DNA of 64,000 nt from contig VSJF01000013.1 in the NCBI GenBank assembly GCA_009739215.1, forward strand, positions 434,001 to 498,000. Reading direction: 5' to 3'. The stretch comes from Floccularia luteovirens (lineage: Eukaryota; Basidiomycota; Agaricomycetes; Agaricales; Squamanitaceae). This document shows, in pieces, positions 48,952 to 60,326 of this stretch. The position numbers and the translations under genes are program-made. The notes under the pieces are model-generated. The model worked only from the letters and a program-made list of their open reading frames with translations, searched no databases and had not been told where the DNA came from. Every line of letters begins with the position of its first letter. The stretch's first letter is position 1.

Positions 48952-49942
48952 AGAAATAGTTCAAAAAAAAGATAATCTTTTTTGTATTTTTTTTCTGGCA
49001 GAAACAGGAAATCTTTATCTCAAAGAAAAAGAGTGTGAGAAACAGTAAACATTTTTCATAATACCTGTTTCTGACTGAAACAGGTATGGGCACCCGTATA
49101 GTCAACAACAATTCAATATCATGTGATCTAAAACGGACTCGGATATGCCATGCGGAGCAATGGCCTATTCCCCCAAGTTTTGTTTATCATGTCTCTCTAG
49201 GAAGAAGGGTGCACACTCATGTCTACGCATTGCTCGAAGGTATGTATATGGTATATTATACTACTTCCAAACGACTGCAGAGTGCGATTTCGGCATCTAT
49301 TTTAGCTACCCGTGGTTTCATGTCTATCCGCTTGTTATGGTTTCAAACTTGTTCATCTTGAGTGGACACTGGAGGAACATTACTCGTGCTTGACTCTCCC
49401 TACATTCTACGAGCAGCAGTGAGTCCATGACTATAATACGTGTTCCATCAGGTCAATTGGATATATTGCCAGAGGAGCCATGAGCTGTCAAGAATTTCTA
49501 TTGGAATATGTGGCAGTGGTAATTCGGTGTCTATATGGCAAACAAGCACATGCTCAATGATCATGTCCATTCAGTGTTCGATGCACAATATGAAATAAAT
49601 AAATAAGGTGAGTTATTTAGACTTCTGAATGAAGGGAAGAGTTGTTCATGTATTCCAGGCTCTTTCCAAAGGAGGATAAATATCGAAACATGTACATATT
49701 GATGTCCCCAATTTCATAGGCGCTCGGAATGTAAACTCTCTGGCCAACTGCGCAATCATAATTGTGGCACTGCCTCGAGGATGGCTCGCGCTTATCCGAG
49801 ACGGCCTGTTGCACTTTGTCCCCAATCCTCTCACTCTCAGAACGAAGTCAGGTATTGGATTCATTGGTACGGTGCGTCCAGCCTCATCTGAATGCAACAG
49901 GAATTGACTGTTCATTTTTCGACACATCAGAGACTATGTTCA
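48952..49942. other. Border of transposon block and NLR 5' flank
   Basis: 48952-49085 is A/T-rich with a small palindrome around CCTGTTTCTGACTGAAACAGG (split as CCTGTTTC / GAAACAGG). From about 49090 composition returns to that of host genes. Frames at 49086-49393 and 49617-49927 are not recognised. It should include the promoter of the NLR. Confidence 0.45.
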
Positions 49943-52900
49943 ATGTCTCCATCCAAAACAGATCGCAGAATAGATGCTACTCTGACTGGAGCGAAGCAGA
50001 TCCTTGATATTTCAAAAGATCTTCTATGCCTTTGCCCCATCCCAGGTCTGCCGGGTGCTGCTTCAACGCTGTCGACCCTTATCGATATGATACTAGTGAG
50101 TTGTTGACATATATGCTATATTGTTGTCGCTCATGTATTGGGTGTCAACTAATAGAAAGTGAGGGGAAATGAAGAAACTCGGAAAGATCTAGCCAAGAAA
50201 ATAAAAGATCTCGCGACCATTATCGAGAGGACAGTGAAGCAAGCCAACTCTGTATCGGAAACAGACGACAAAGCGCGACGTCGTTTGGCAACATCTCCTG
50301 AGCTAGAGAAAAGGATATCGACTCTCAATAGGTGCGTCATGATGACAGCTAGTATCTGCTTTACGCAATAATAAATATATGCGTAGCGAGCTAGAAGATC
50401 TGACAAATGAAGCAGAAGAACTTGAAGAGGGTTTCTTTCTCGGCTTCCTCTTAAGTAGGAAAAATTCAGAGGCGTTAGCGAGGATACGGACCGGGATTGA
50501 AGATGCAACTAGAAAATTCTTAGTATGTATACACTTTCTATCCAATCAATTATGGTGCGATGTGTGTCACACAGATTGAAGGTGAAATTATGATTGAGCT
50601 GCTCGTCAATGGTCTTGTAAATGGTCAACTGCAAGAAAGTCAGCTTTTTTTGTCCCGTTACATAAACTGTGACCACCAACTAATCATCGATCCTGTAGTG
50701 GACGAAGGTGCTCTGAAAAATCTCCCATTTGTCAATGCTGGTTACTCGTCTGCCTTGAACCCAACTAAATCTGGTACACTACAAGGCACAAGAACCTCAT
50801 TGCTCGAAGAGCTCACCGGATGGTCCCTCAGATTGGACCCAAACAGGAATGGATCTTTTATATATGTCATTAGTGGCGGCGCTGGCACTGGGAAATCAAC
50901 TATTGCCTTCGAGATGGCTCAAAGGTTAGAGGACGCCGGCGCACTTGGTGCCTCATTCTTCTTTGTTCGTGGTGCCGAGAAGTTCAACACTACCGCATAT
51001 GTCCTTCCAACCATTGCCTATCAATTGGCACGCAACCAGCCAGATCTCTATCCTCATATAGTAAAAGCAGCTCAAGAGTACACAAGAAGGGGGAAACAAG
51101 GCGAACAACTTCAAGTGGATCTTGACAATCTCATCATCAAGCCAGTTAATGAATGTACATTCATCCCACCGCCCTATTACTATCGTTCTCGACGCTCTTG
51201 ATGAATGTGCTGGAACAGCCCAGGATGAAGTTGTCCGACTACTATACCTTTTCATGCAGCAGCTACCGAAGATCCCATTTCCTATCCGCATCCTCGTTAC
51301 TAGTCGCCCTGAGATGCATATCCAAGATGCTCTCGACGATGAAGATATTCGCAAGGTTTCGAAGCCGGTCAAGTTACATGAAATACCAAGGATGATTGTT
51401 GACGCAGACATCAAGCTTTTCCTAGAAGCACGCTTGAAGGTCTTCAGGTGTTACAAGGACATATGTGATTCACTGCCTAGTATTATAGAAGATCTCACAG
51501 AGCGTGCAGCTGGATTGTTTATATATGCTGACACTGTCGTCAAATTCCTGGGTAGAAACCCGTACCATGCGATTGGCATCCTTGATGCCCTCTTATCTGA
51601 TAATCCCTCAGCTGCAGCATTCAGCTTGGGGAATTTGGACAGGCTGTATATTGCAGTATTACAGAATGCGCTCGATGATAATTGCCTCAAAATTCCACGC
51701 ATGAAAGGATATATCCAAGTCGTCCTGGGCAGCCTCGCTTTGCTTCAGGATTACGTATCGACTACCGTTCTCCAGGATTTGGTTGGAATTCCAATGAGAT
51801 TCATACGCGACATTCTAGGTCGACTCGGTTCGGTGATCCTGAAGCCAGAAACAGACGATGTCGAGATACGGATGCTACATGCGAGCTTCCCGCAGTTCCT
51901 GATTGATAATCAACGGTGCACCGATCACAAGTTCTACATAGACGCATCTACACATCACCGTCGCCTCGCATTGACCTGTCTAGAAATGATGACCACGAAA
52001 TATCCATTGAAAAGGAACATTTGCAACCTGGAAGATCCGACGATAATGAAATCAGATATCCGCGGTCTCCATGACACCGTTCAGCAATATGTCTGCCCAA
52101 GTTTACAATATTCGTGTGTCCACTGGGCTTCACACTTATCGCAGTGTACTGGTCCAGGCCAGGATATTGTGGATGCAGTGATAGAGTTCACGAGAACGAA
52201 GCTACTTGTGTGGGTTGAGGTGTTGAGTTACATGGACCGGCTTGAGGTTGCTGTCCCAGCTTTACTTGCGACGTTATCATGGTGTGAGGTACGTATTTTG
52301 GTTCACTCATGCAATAGAGGAGGAGTTGAAATATTGCTGAAAGACGAACATCCGGGATGCAAGCAAGAATGAACTGCTTCAGATAATCGATGACACACAC
52401 CGTCTAGTTCTTCAGTGTTACACGCCTATTAATGAATGTCCCGAACACCTCTATATATCCGCATTTTCATTGGCACCATCATGCCTTTTCCAGGATGGCC
52501 ACTACGTCAAATTTGACCAAATCCAAAACAGCAACCATCCTGTCGTAAAACCAATGACACCCCGGGACCAGACATGGGGCCCTTGTCTCCACATAATTCC
52601 AGTATATTCTGTTGACTGTCGAGCAATGCTTTCCCCTGACGGCAGCCTTATTGCTTCTGGGTCATCGCATGGAGAGGTGCGAATATGGGATGCCAGTATC
52701 GGACTATCGAAGAGGACATTAAATGGACATAAGAAAGGTGTCCAATGTGTCGCTTGGTCACCCGATGGCCAGTTACTTGCCTCTGGTTCTGCTGATGGGA
52801 CAATCCGTATCTGGAATGCTATATCCGGTGCGCAGGTACATGTTCGAAACGTACAAAACAGAAATTGCAAAGTACATGCTATAATGTGGAATCAAGACGG

Positions 52901-54257
52901 AACGCAGCTTGTTACTGCAGCTAATCCAGGAGGGGTGCAAGTGTGGGATATTGTGGTTGGTAAAGAGTTGAACGGGAAGATTACGGTTCCTGGGATTGGG
53001 ACAGTAATGGCCATATCCAAGGATCTGGGGCATGTGATAGACAAGACAGCCACAAGTACGCTCAGGGTGTGGGACATCAGATACAACAATGGCAAGGTCG
53101 TAAAAGAGCTGCCTGTACGATTTTTCATATACACCGCGGAATTTTTACACGACGACACACAGGTTGCTTTTTGCGGCGAAAGCGACGCAATTTACGTGTG
53201 GGACCTGAAATCGGGCGAGTGCACTCCAAAAGTCAGACCGGAATCCAGAATCACACTTGAAGGCCGGGCATCCATTATTGGCATGGCTGTGTCGAAAGAC
53301 GGAAACATTCTTGCGTCGTCAACTTTGAATAAAACCCATTTCTTTAATACAAAAACCTGGGATTTGCTTGGTTCCTTCAAAGGCTATTTCCTTGTTACTG
53401 CATCGTTCTCTGCCAATGATCGTCGCCTCTTGACATCGTACACCACAATCATCATGTGGGACTCTTCTGCGGTGCTTGCACCAAAACCACAAATCACCCT
53501 TTCCACTGCATCATCACTACCATCAGCTATGAAGCACGACTCACATATACATTTTGTAGCTGTCTCCCCAGATGGTTTGCGTGTAGCAGCCGTGTCTCGC
53601 GAAACAATTAGTATCTGGTTTCTGCAATCTGGTTCGTTATTCTGCGTTATCCAGGGACATTTTATTGGTAGCACAACCTTTTCCCCTGACTCACAGAAGA
53701 TTGCGGTTGCTGCACCTAAGATGACTTGCATATGGGATATAACAACAAATGAACCTACTTTGGTGCAGAATATATCCACCGCAAACGACGCTAGTGATAG
53801 GATCGCATGGTCCCCCGACGGACTTTGGATTGCAAGTGCAGCGGATGGTTCTGAGACCACTCGAGGGCTCGGTGTATTCAATGCGGTGACGGGCAAACTT
53901 TCTCAACATCTGCAACTCAGCAGCAAGGACATAATTTGGGATGTAGAGTTCTCGCACGACAACATGATGTTGTATGTACGGTGTGGCCAGGATAACGCAA
54001 TCTTCATATGGAAGGAAGGACAGAAAGTCGACCGTAGGAAACATAAATGGGAGACAGAACTGATGCGGAGGGCGCGTCTACACCAGGATGCATGGATTTT
54101 ACGTGAGCGGGATGAAAAGAAGTTGTTGTGGGTACAGCAGCAATATCCAGGTTGTCTTGCTCAGTGGGGCAATTATTATGCAGTGGGTAAGGCTTCTGGC
54201 CGGTTGGACATCTTACAAATCGAGGAAAGTCCTGCAGATATTCTCAAACGTACATAG
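49943..54257 (+). CDS. NLR-like receptor: MLKL-like 4-helix domain, NACHT, WD40
   Basis: STAND NTPase of the fungal NLR type, expected to sense a ligand through WD40 repeats and signal through its N-terminus. Exons 49943-50095, 50156-50331, 50387-50522, 50575-52288, 52383-54257. The N-terminal helical bundle contains CPIPGLPGAASTLSTLID, followed by NEETRKDLAKKIKDLA, the pattern of MLKL-like N-terminal domains, with a coiled coil (SELEDLTNEAEELEEGF). NACHT: P-loop GGAGTGKST, Walker B TIVLDALDEC, RILVTSRPE, then winged-helix-like region. C-terminal WD40 blades (SPDGSLIASGSSHGEVRIWD, SPDGQLLASGSADGTIRIW) number about ten and are not highly identical. The frame changes once near 51145, between P-loop and Walker B. 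Total exon length 4054 nt is one over a multiple of three. Repaired length about 1,350 residues. An in-frame upstream Met at 49892 is an alternative start. Confidence 0.85.
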
Positions 54258-55696
54258 CACTTATGTGTCTGCTGTGTTCGAGCTAGTATACGTATATTAT
54301 AATACATAAGTCCTCTTTCGTTCGATGTACTTATTTCCTGATTTCTTAACGTGCTCGAGTTTGATGCATCAATGGTAAACGCGCCAGTCAGTACCAGTGC
54401 TTGAACTACTAAACAAATTCATCTTACCTATCTCATGGAGTATGTTGTACATGCTGGAATATCATGGCTTCACAATATATGTTCAATTGGAAAAATCTCG
54501 CGAGACTTTGCTTGCATGATGGGGCAATTATTAGGGCGTTTCACGCAGCCTTTTTTGGCAGTCCTTTTTCATGGGATTTTTGATTGTTTTTGATCAAAAA
54601 ATGGCCAAGAAAATGATCAAAAAAGAAAGGAAAAAGCCTCGACGTGAAACCCCCTTTTCACCCAGAGACTTTTTTACCTGTTTTTCATTAGTAGATTTGT
54701 CGTGAAATTATTTAGTAATGGTATTTGGTAATATGAACTTCACGTGAACAACATCAAAAAACGAGTGTAGAAAAAACAGCTCAAAAACATGCAAAAGGAG
54801 CTCCAAAGCTTCTTTTGCATAGTTGAAGGCCTTTTTTTCGATTTGCGTTTTTTTCGGAGAATTCCGAGCTCCGAAAAACGAATCAAAAATCCCACGAAAA
54901 AGGACTCGAAAAACTGCCAAAAAAGGCTGCTGTACTGTAGGGTTAAGGAAAGACTTCAAGCTTCAAGGCCAGCTGGACATTTTTCACATCAAGGAAAGTT
55001 CTATAGACAAAGGATTCATAGATATGCCGCGTATATAGTATCTCGATATAATGATAATACACCTCAAGTGTGTGCTGCATTTCAGTTATATTGATAATAT
55101 CGATACCACGAGAACCATAATCGTTCTCCCAGCCGGACTTATGTGGTTCCCAGAAAGATAGTGTGGGGACGGTAACCCCTGTGAGTTCGGTAAGGACGAG
55201 AGTGACGGAGGGTAGGGGATAGGAATTGTTTAATATTCTTAGTAGTTCGGACTGCTTCAAAGTACGGTTGTATAGCGCAAAAACGGGTACAGGCTCGAGC
55301 GGTATTAGGTAGAGAAAAAAGAGATGAAAACCGAGAAGAATTAGAGAAAACTGCTAATAGACGAGACAAAGGAAAAACATATGAAAGGAAACATGTGTCC
55401 GTGAACGCATTGCGTTATCTAATCTAATCGGAACGTGAATCATGTGATGAAGGAAAGGAAACGAAAACGGAACGGAAACTACGTCCAAGGGTAGCCCAAA
55501 GGCCTACGCCACAATAGGGTTATATTATCACATCGACCTGAGGCGTCAATTAATTGCGTTATCATCGAACGTTGACCACCGGGAATTCTTCGAATTACGT
55601 AGCTGAACATTGTGAACCTTCAGACTTCTCGCGCATAGCTTGTTTCTTCAAATTATGTATTGACGCGATAAGAATTCATAAGTCATCTCCACCTTA
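54258..55696. other. Intergenic region with a small TIR element
   Basis: Apart from the element at 54545-54930 I see no gene. Frames at 54943-55369 have no family signature. Contains the converging 3' ends of the NLR and EH3. Confidence 0.5.
54545..54930. mobile_element. MITE-like element with GCAGCCTTTTTTGGCAGT inverted ends
   Basis: Left arm GCAGCCTTTTTTGGCAGT, then GTCCTTTTTC, then GGGATTTTTGATT. The right arm is the complement with a 9-nt insertion. Total 386 bp, with T/A-rich inner palindromes around GATCAAAAA. The outermost bases may extend to TTAGGGC at 54531. No coding capacity. Unrelated to the MITEs of the main transposon block. Confidence 0.72.
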
Positions 55697-57314
55697 TTAT
55701 ATATCATATCCGGTTTTTCCAGGAACCACTCCAAATGCAGGCCCGTCCTTCCCAAACATCTTCCTCAAGTCTCCAACAAGTTCTTGTGGTTTTTCATAAG
55801 CAGCAAAATGCCCACCCTTCGCGTGATCAGCTTGGAAAACAAGATTGGATGCTTTCAGCCAGCTATTGATTCCACGACAATGTTAGCAGTGTATTTTACT
55901 ACTTAGTTACTTGGTATTCACACCTTTTAGGAAATCTGAATATCTCTTTTGGGAAATATGAATGTCCCATTGGAGTGGTGTTCGGCTTATCTTTGGCCAT
56001 GTAACTCTCTTCGTGATGATAAAATTCGTAATAAATGCGTAACGAAGCCGCTGGGCCAGCTCGGGAGAACAAATAGATAGATATCCACGTCAAAACTATT
56101 TGGCGGTGATTAGTTGCTAATAGTCCGAAGTTCTTATAATCCCACCTTCGTCATCCTCCCATGGATATTCGTCCGTCCAGTTTACCAATCCTTCGTATAT
56201 CCAGGCCAGAAGTCCAACAGGCGAATCAGTCAATCCATACCCTAATGTTTGCGGTTTCATCGATTGCTCGTGAAAGTAACCCATGCTTTCGGTCCTGTAC
56301 CATTTAGTACGATCGAGGCTATCTTTATCTGCTTCGGAGAAACCAAACAATGCTTGCGATAGCACAACAAACGGCTTCGACCACAAACTAGGCTGTGGTA
56401 CGCTACATAATTGATGTGAGTATTTATTCAATTGTAAAGTGAGATTGTATACAAACTTACAGAGGAAAGTTAGTATGCCATGCTTTATTATGCTTTCCTC
56501 CGTAAATTTCAGCGATTCGTCGTGATATCTGCCCTCAGAAGTTGTTAATGACGAGCCAGCATATTCCTTATCAACAAATATAAACTGACGACAGCACCCC
56601 AGTCACCAGCCTGGGTAACTGAAAAGGAAGAGATTTAATGAAGTTTATCTGTGGATCAACCAGGGCAGGTCAAGTTACCATATTCATTGTATCCAAGCGC
56701 TAACATCAACTTATTACCAACCTACGAAACTCATGATTTCATGGACTGTGACGACACGGATACATGACAGACGACTTACTTCGGCATATTGTGTAATGGC
56801 AAACGCCTTTTTGGAAGGGGCCTCTGAAAAGCCATATCCGGGAAGACTTAGGGCAACAACATGAAAACTAGGGTGATCATGCGACGATTCAACGAGTAGA
56901 GGAAGTATCTTTCGGACTTCGAAGAAACTCCCTGGCCCTGTAAATTATGGTGTCAACCGCGTAAAATCGAAATAGAAAGAATAAACCCATACATCCATGC
57001 AAGAACAAGAGAGGAATAGCACTGGCAGCTTCACTTTTCTTGTGTACATAGTGAATATTCAACGTCCCAAATCGGTCTACTTCAATGTCGCGCGTGAATT
57101 GTGGAAGTTCATCGTTCAGAGCGGCTTCGTGTTTTCTCCAGTCATATCCATCCCTCCATCTAGCGACAAGCCGACGTAAGTCCGCAAGTGGTACGCCATA
57201 ATCGTGTCCTGCATCCTCTAGCTCATCCGGAAATGTTACAAGATCCAATTTCTTCTTTAGCAAGTCTATTTTATTGTCCGGGACCGAAATGCGGAAAGGT
57301 GTCTCAGGGCTCAT
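55697..57314 (-). CDS. Epoxide hydrolase (EH3), apparently intact
   Basis: Paralogue of EH1/EH2/EH4. I start at the ATG at 57314 ([15 protein letters not shown]) because the other copies begin there; in-frame Met codons upstream at 57398 would add a non-conserved hydrophobic extension. Motifs: [20 protein letters not shown] in the EHN domain, LLFLHG then [25 protein letters not shown], nucleophile in TQAGDWGAV (Ala replaces the usual Gly), [33 protein letters not shown], catalytic His in KGGHFAAYE. Ends [10 protein letters not shown]. Same exon plan as the other copies. No frame break seen. About 400 residues. Confidence 0.9.
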
Positions 57315-57891
57315 GGTGGTTGTAATGGGGGGAAATAGCCATTGAGCTATCCAACTCACATAAATAGCCATAGGACGAAGATTCCTATTCTGGAGCATGA
57401 GGTCATTGATTTCCCATTCTTGACTTCGCCTCTCAGGGTCAAATCAATGCTGACTTGTACAGAGTAGCAATTGTCAGACATGATTTGGATCACCGAGAAC
57501 GACGGCAAGCGTGTTCTGTTCTCATTTCAGAATTATTTGTGGGTTCGTCATCCCAGAACCCCAGAAATTGGAAACAAAAATGTCTATGCTGAGCAGCGTG
57601 CTCTAAAATGAGATGCGTAGAACGTACATTGCAACCATGAGCCATACATACATTGAGTAATTTAAAGCCTAGGAGAATGAGGAGCGAAGGCATAATACTC
57701 AACTGCCTGACTCAAGAAGGTATATTCTGTTACGTGATTCCTGAGAATATGAAGGATAACTAGTCAGCTTGCAACAAGAGGCTCAGAAAGAATATATGGA
57801 CACGTCAAAAGTGGGTTCAATTGAATCGAAGAAAGTTATGTGAAATCTGGCATACATGATGACAACGCACAAAGTTGTAGTTGTTAGGTTA
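57315..57891. other. 0.58 kb spacer between EH3 and EH4
   Basis: Head-to-tail spacer holding the EH3 promoter and EH4 3' UTR. A 70-codon frame at 57490-57702 has no family signature. Confidence 0.5.
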
Positions 57892-59507
57892 TCACGGATA
57901 TCCCGTCTTTCCGGGCACAACCCCAAATGCGGGACCACCCTTTCCAAACATCTTTCTCAAATCGCCGACCAACTCTTGCGGTCTCTCATGGGCAGCAAAG
58001 TGACCACCACTCGTATGATCGGCCTCAAACACAAGATTGGATGTTTTATACCATCTAAAACACCCGAATCAACATATAGAAGCATTTAGTGGGGATGAAA
58101 AGCACCTTTTGGGTAAACAAACAAGTTCTTTTGGAAAATACGAATGTCCGATTGGAATTTTGTTCGGAATTGGCTCCGACCATATATTTTGATCATTGTG
58201 AGAAGCTTCATAGTATATCCGCACTGAAGCCGCTGGTCCGGCACGTGAGAACCAATAGATAGAAATCCATGTTAGAACTGTTAGGCAATAATTAGCTGAT
58301 TTTGGGGTGGATCCAAAATTTTAGTTATACGTCACCTTCATCATCCTCCCAGGGATACTCATCAGTCCAATTAACCAACTTCTCGTAGACCCACGCAAGG
58401 AGCCCAACGGGCGAATCAGCTAGCCCATACCCTAATGTCTGAGGCTGGGTGGATTGCTCCTCGAAGTATCCCCTGCCTTGGGACCTAAACCATCCCGTAC
58501 GTTCAAGCCCTTTCTTCTCTGCTGCGGAATAACTAGATAACATGTGGAATGCGAAAAGTATTGGCTTCGATATCGGGTGGGGTGGTGATGCACTAATTGA
58601 TAACAAACTTAGTCATATACATGGAACGAAAACTGCCAAACCGATCTCACAGCGGAAAATTTGTGTGCCACGCTTTACTGTGCTTTCCCCCATAGATTTT
58701 AGCAATCCTACGGGTTATCTGCCCACAAAAACAGGGAAGAAGTTAGCCCAGAACTACTGACATTTGGCTTGAAAAGTAAACTGACGACATGACCCCAATC
58801 ACCACCCTGCGTAACTAACGATGTGGAAAATATAAGCATCATGTCTCTACTGGAATAGATGGATTTACCATATTCATTGTATCCCAGCGCAAGCATCAGT
58901 TTATGCCCTACCTTTATAAAAAAGGTTACAACAGTTTATACTGGTAGATAACAAATGGCTCACTTCTGCATTTTGAGATATAGCAAATCCTTTCTGGGTG
59001 GGAGCCTCCGAGAAACCATAGCCTGGGAGACTGTAAGCCACAACATGGAAGCTAGGATGGTTGGGTGACGACTCCACAAGCAGAGGAAGTATCTTGCGGA
59101 CTTCAATGAAGCTGCCCGGCCCTGCAAATCGTGAACCATGTCTGAGTTAGTTACATTCTACAATCTGGTGAAAAATAACCCTCACATCCATGAACGAACA
59201 GCAGAGGAATAGCATCGACAACCTGACTTTTCTTATGCACATAATGAATGTTCAACGTTCCAAACCCTTCCACCTCAATGTTGCGTGTGAATTGTAGAAG
59301 CTCATCGTTCAAAGCAGCCTCATGTTTCTTCCAGTCGTATCCATCCTTCCATCTAGCAACAAGACGTCGTATGTCCGCAAGAGGTACACCATAATCACGT
59401 CCTACATTTTCAAGTTCGTCTGGTAATGTTGCCAAATCAAGTTTCTTCCTCAACAAGTCGATCTTGTCGTCTTGTATCGCAATACGAAAGGGAGACTCTG
59501 ATGCCAT
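57892..59507 (-). CDS. Epoxide hydrolase (EH4), apparently intact
   Basis: Start at 59507 (MASESPFRIAIQDDK). Exon 1 59507-59186, exon 2 59121-58964 (158 nt as in the paralogues). Motifs: [26 protein letters not shown] then [35 protein letters not shown], nucleophile in [56 protein letters not shown], catalytic His in SGGHFAAHE, end VVPGKTGYP. No frame break seen, about 400 residues. Closest in text to EH3, which lies 0.6 kb downstream in the same orientation, so these two look like a tandem duplication. Physiological substrate unknown; fungal members act on xenobiotic or lipid epoxides. Confidence 0.91.
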
Positions 59508-60326
59508 AGCTTATGGGTCAGAAGTGGACTGCAGTTCGAACTTCGTGTGCTAGTGCTGTTATATTTATAGTTGGCTAGCATTCTCGTTATTTATAAACGT
59601 CGACGAATAACTGAACGCTAATTACTCAGAAGTGAGAAAAAGAACTTTAAACCTTTGAAACTTACGTTATCTTGAGATACTAGATAGCTAGTTTGAGAGT
59701 GACATGTTGATGCTTGGGAAACGCTTCCTTCGTATATGCTGCTCAACGTTTCCACCGGTAGCACAGTTCTAGTATTGGGCGGTGCTCTCATTACTGTAGA
59801 GAGTGTAACCACTGGGCTACTCATTCGTCAACTGCAGATTTATGTTCTTGTTGTTGTATGCGGTCTATTGCCATAAAAAAGACGTAACAAGCTTAACGTG
59901 GCAAAAAAGAAGAGTCATATATTCATAGTCATCACGAAGCAGTTAGTCACGGTATACCTGAAATCAGTGATGTATCATCGTGATAAGTAGTATCTTAAAA
60001 ACTCACAAAAATCATGCCAACGATGGTAGACAATGTCGAGACAGCATAGAGATTTTTCGCTATTTATTTTGCATAAATTCATAGTATGTTAGGTTGTCTC
60101 AGATTCTGGCTGACCAAAGTGGTGCAAGGTTTTATATGACGAATTAAATTTCTAAATCTATATATTTTCTTCACTCGAGCATATTTCACGGTTCGTACGG
60201 CGTCTACTATACTGTAAGTATATCTGTAGGTACATATAGTGTCCAATTTTGTAACACCCCACATGGGGAAGGAAAAAAAATAAAAACGATACTGTACATA
60301 ATAACGGCACAACTTCATCTTTCTTA
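59508..60326. other. 0.8 kb intergenic region
   Basis: Promoter of EH4 and 3' flank of the GH16 gene. A 68-codon frame (59618-59824, MSSPVVTLSTVMRAPP) with a GTAAGT donor at its end is the only candidate exon; I found no partner exon. Confidence 0.4.

Noticed and set aside
59618..59824. Possible small gene starting MSSPVVTLSTVM
   Set aside because: Has a donor-like GTAAGT but no second exon or family; kept only as a note in the intergenic entry.
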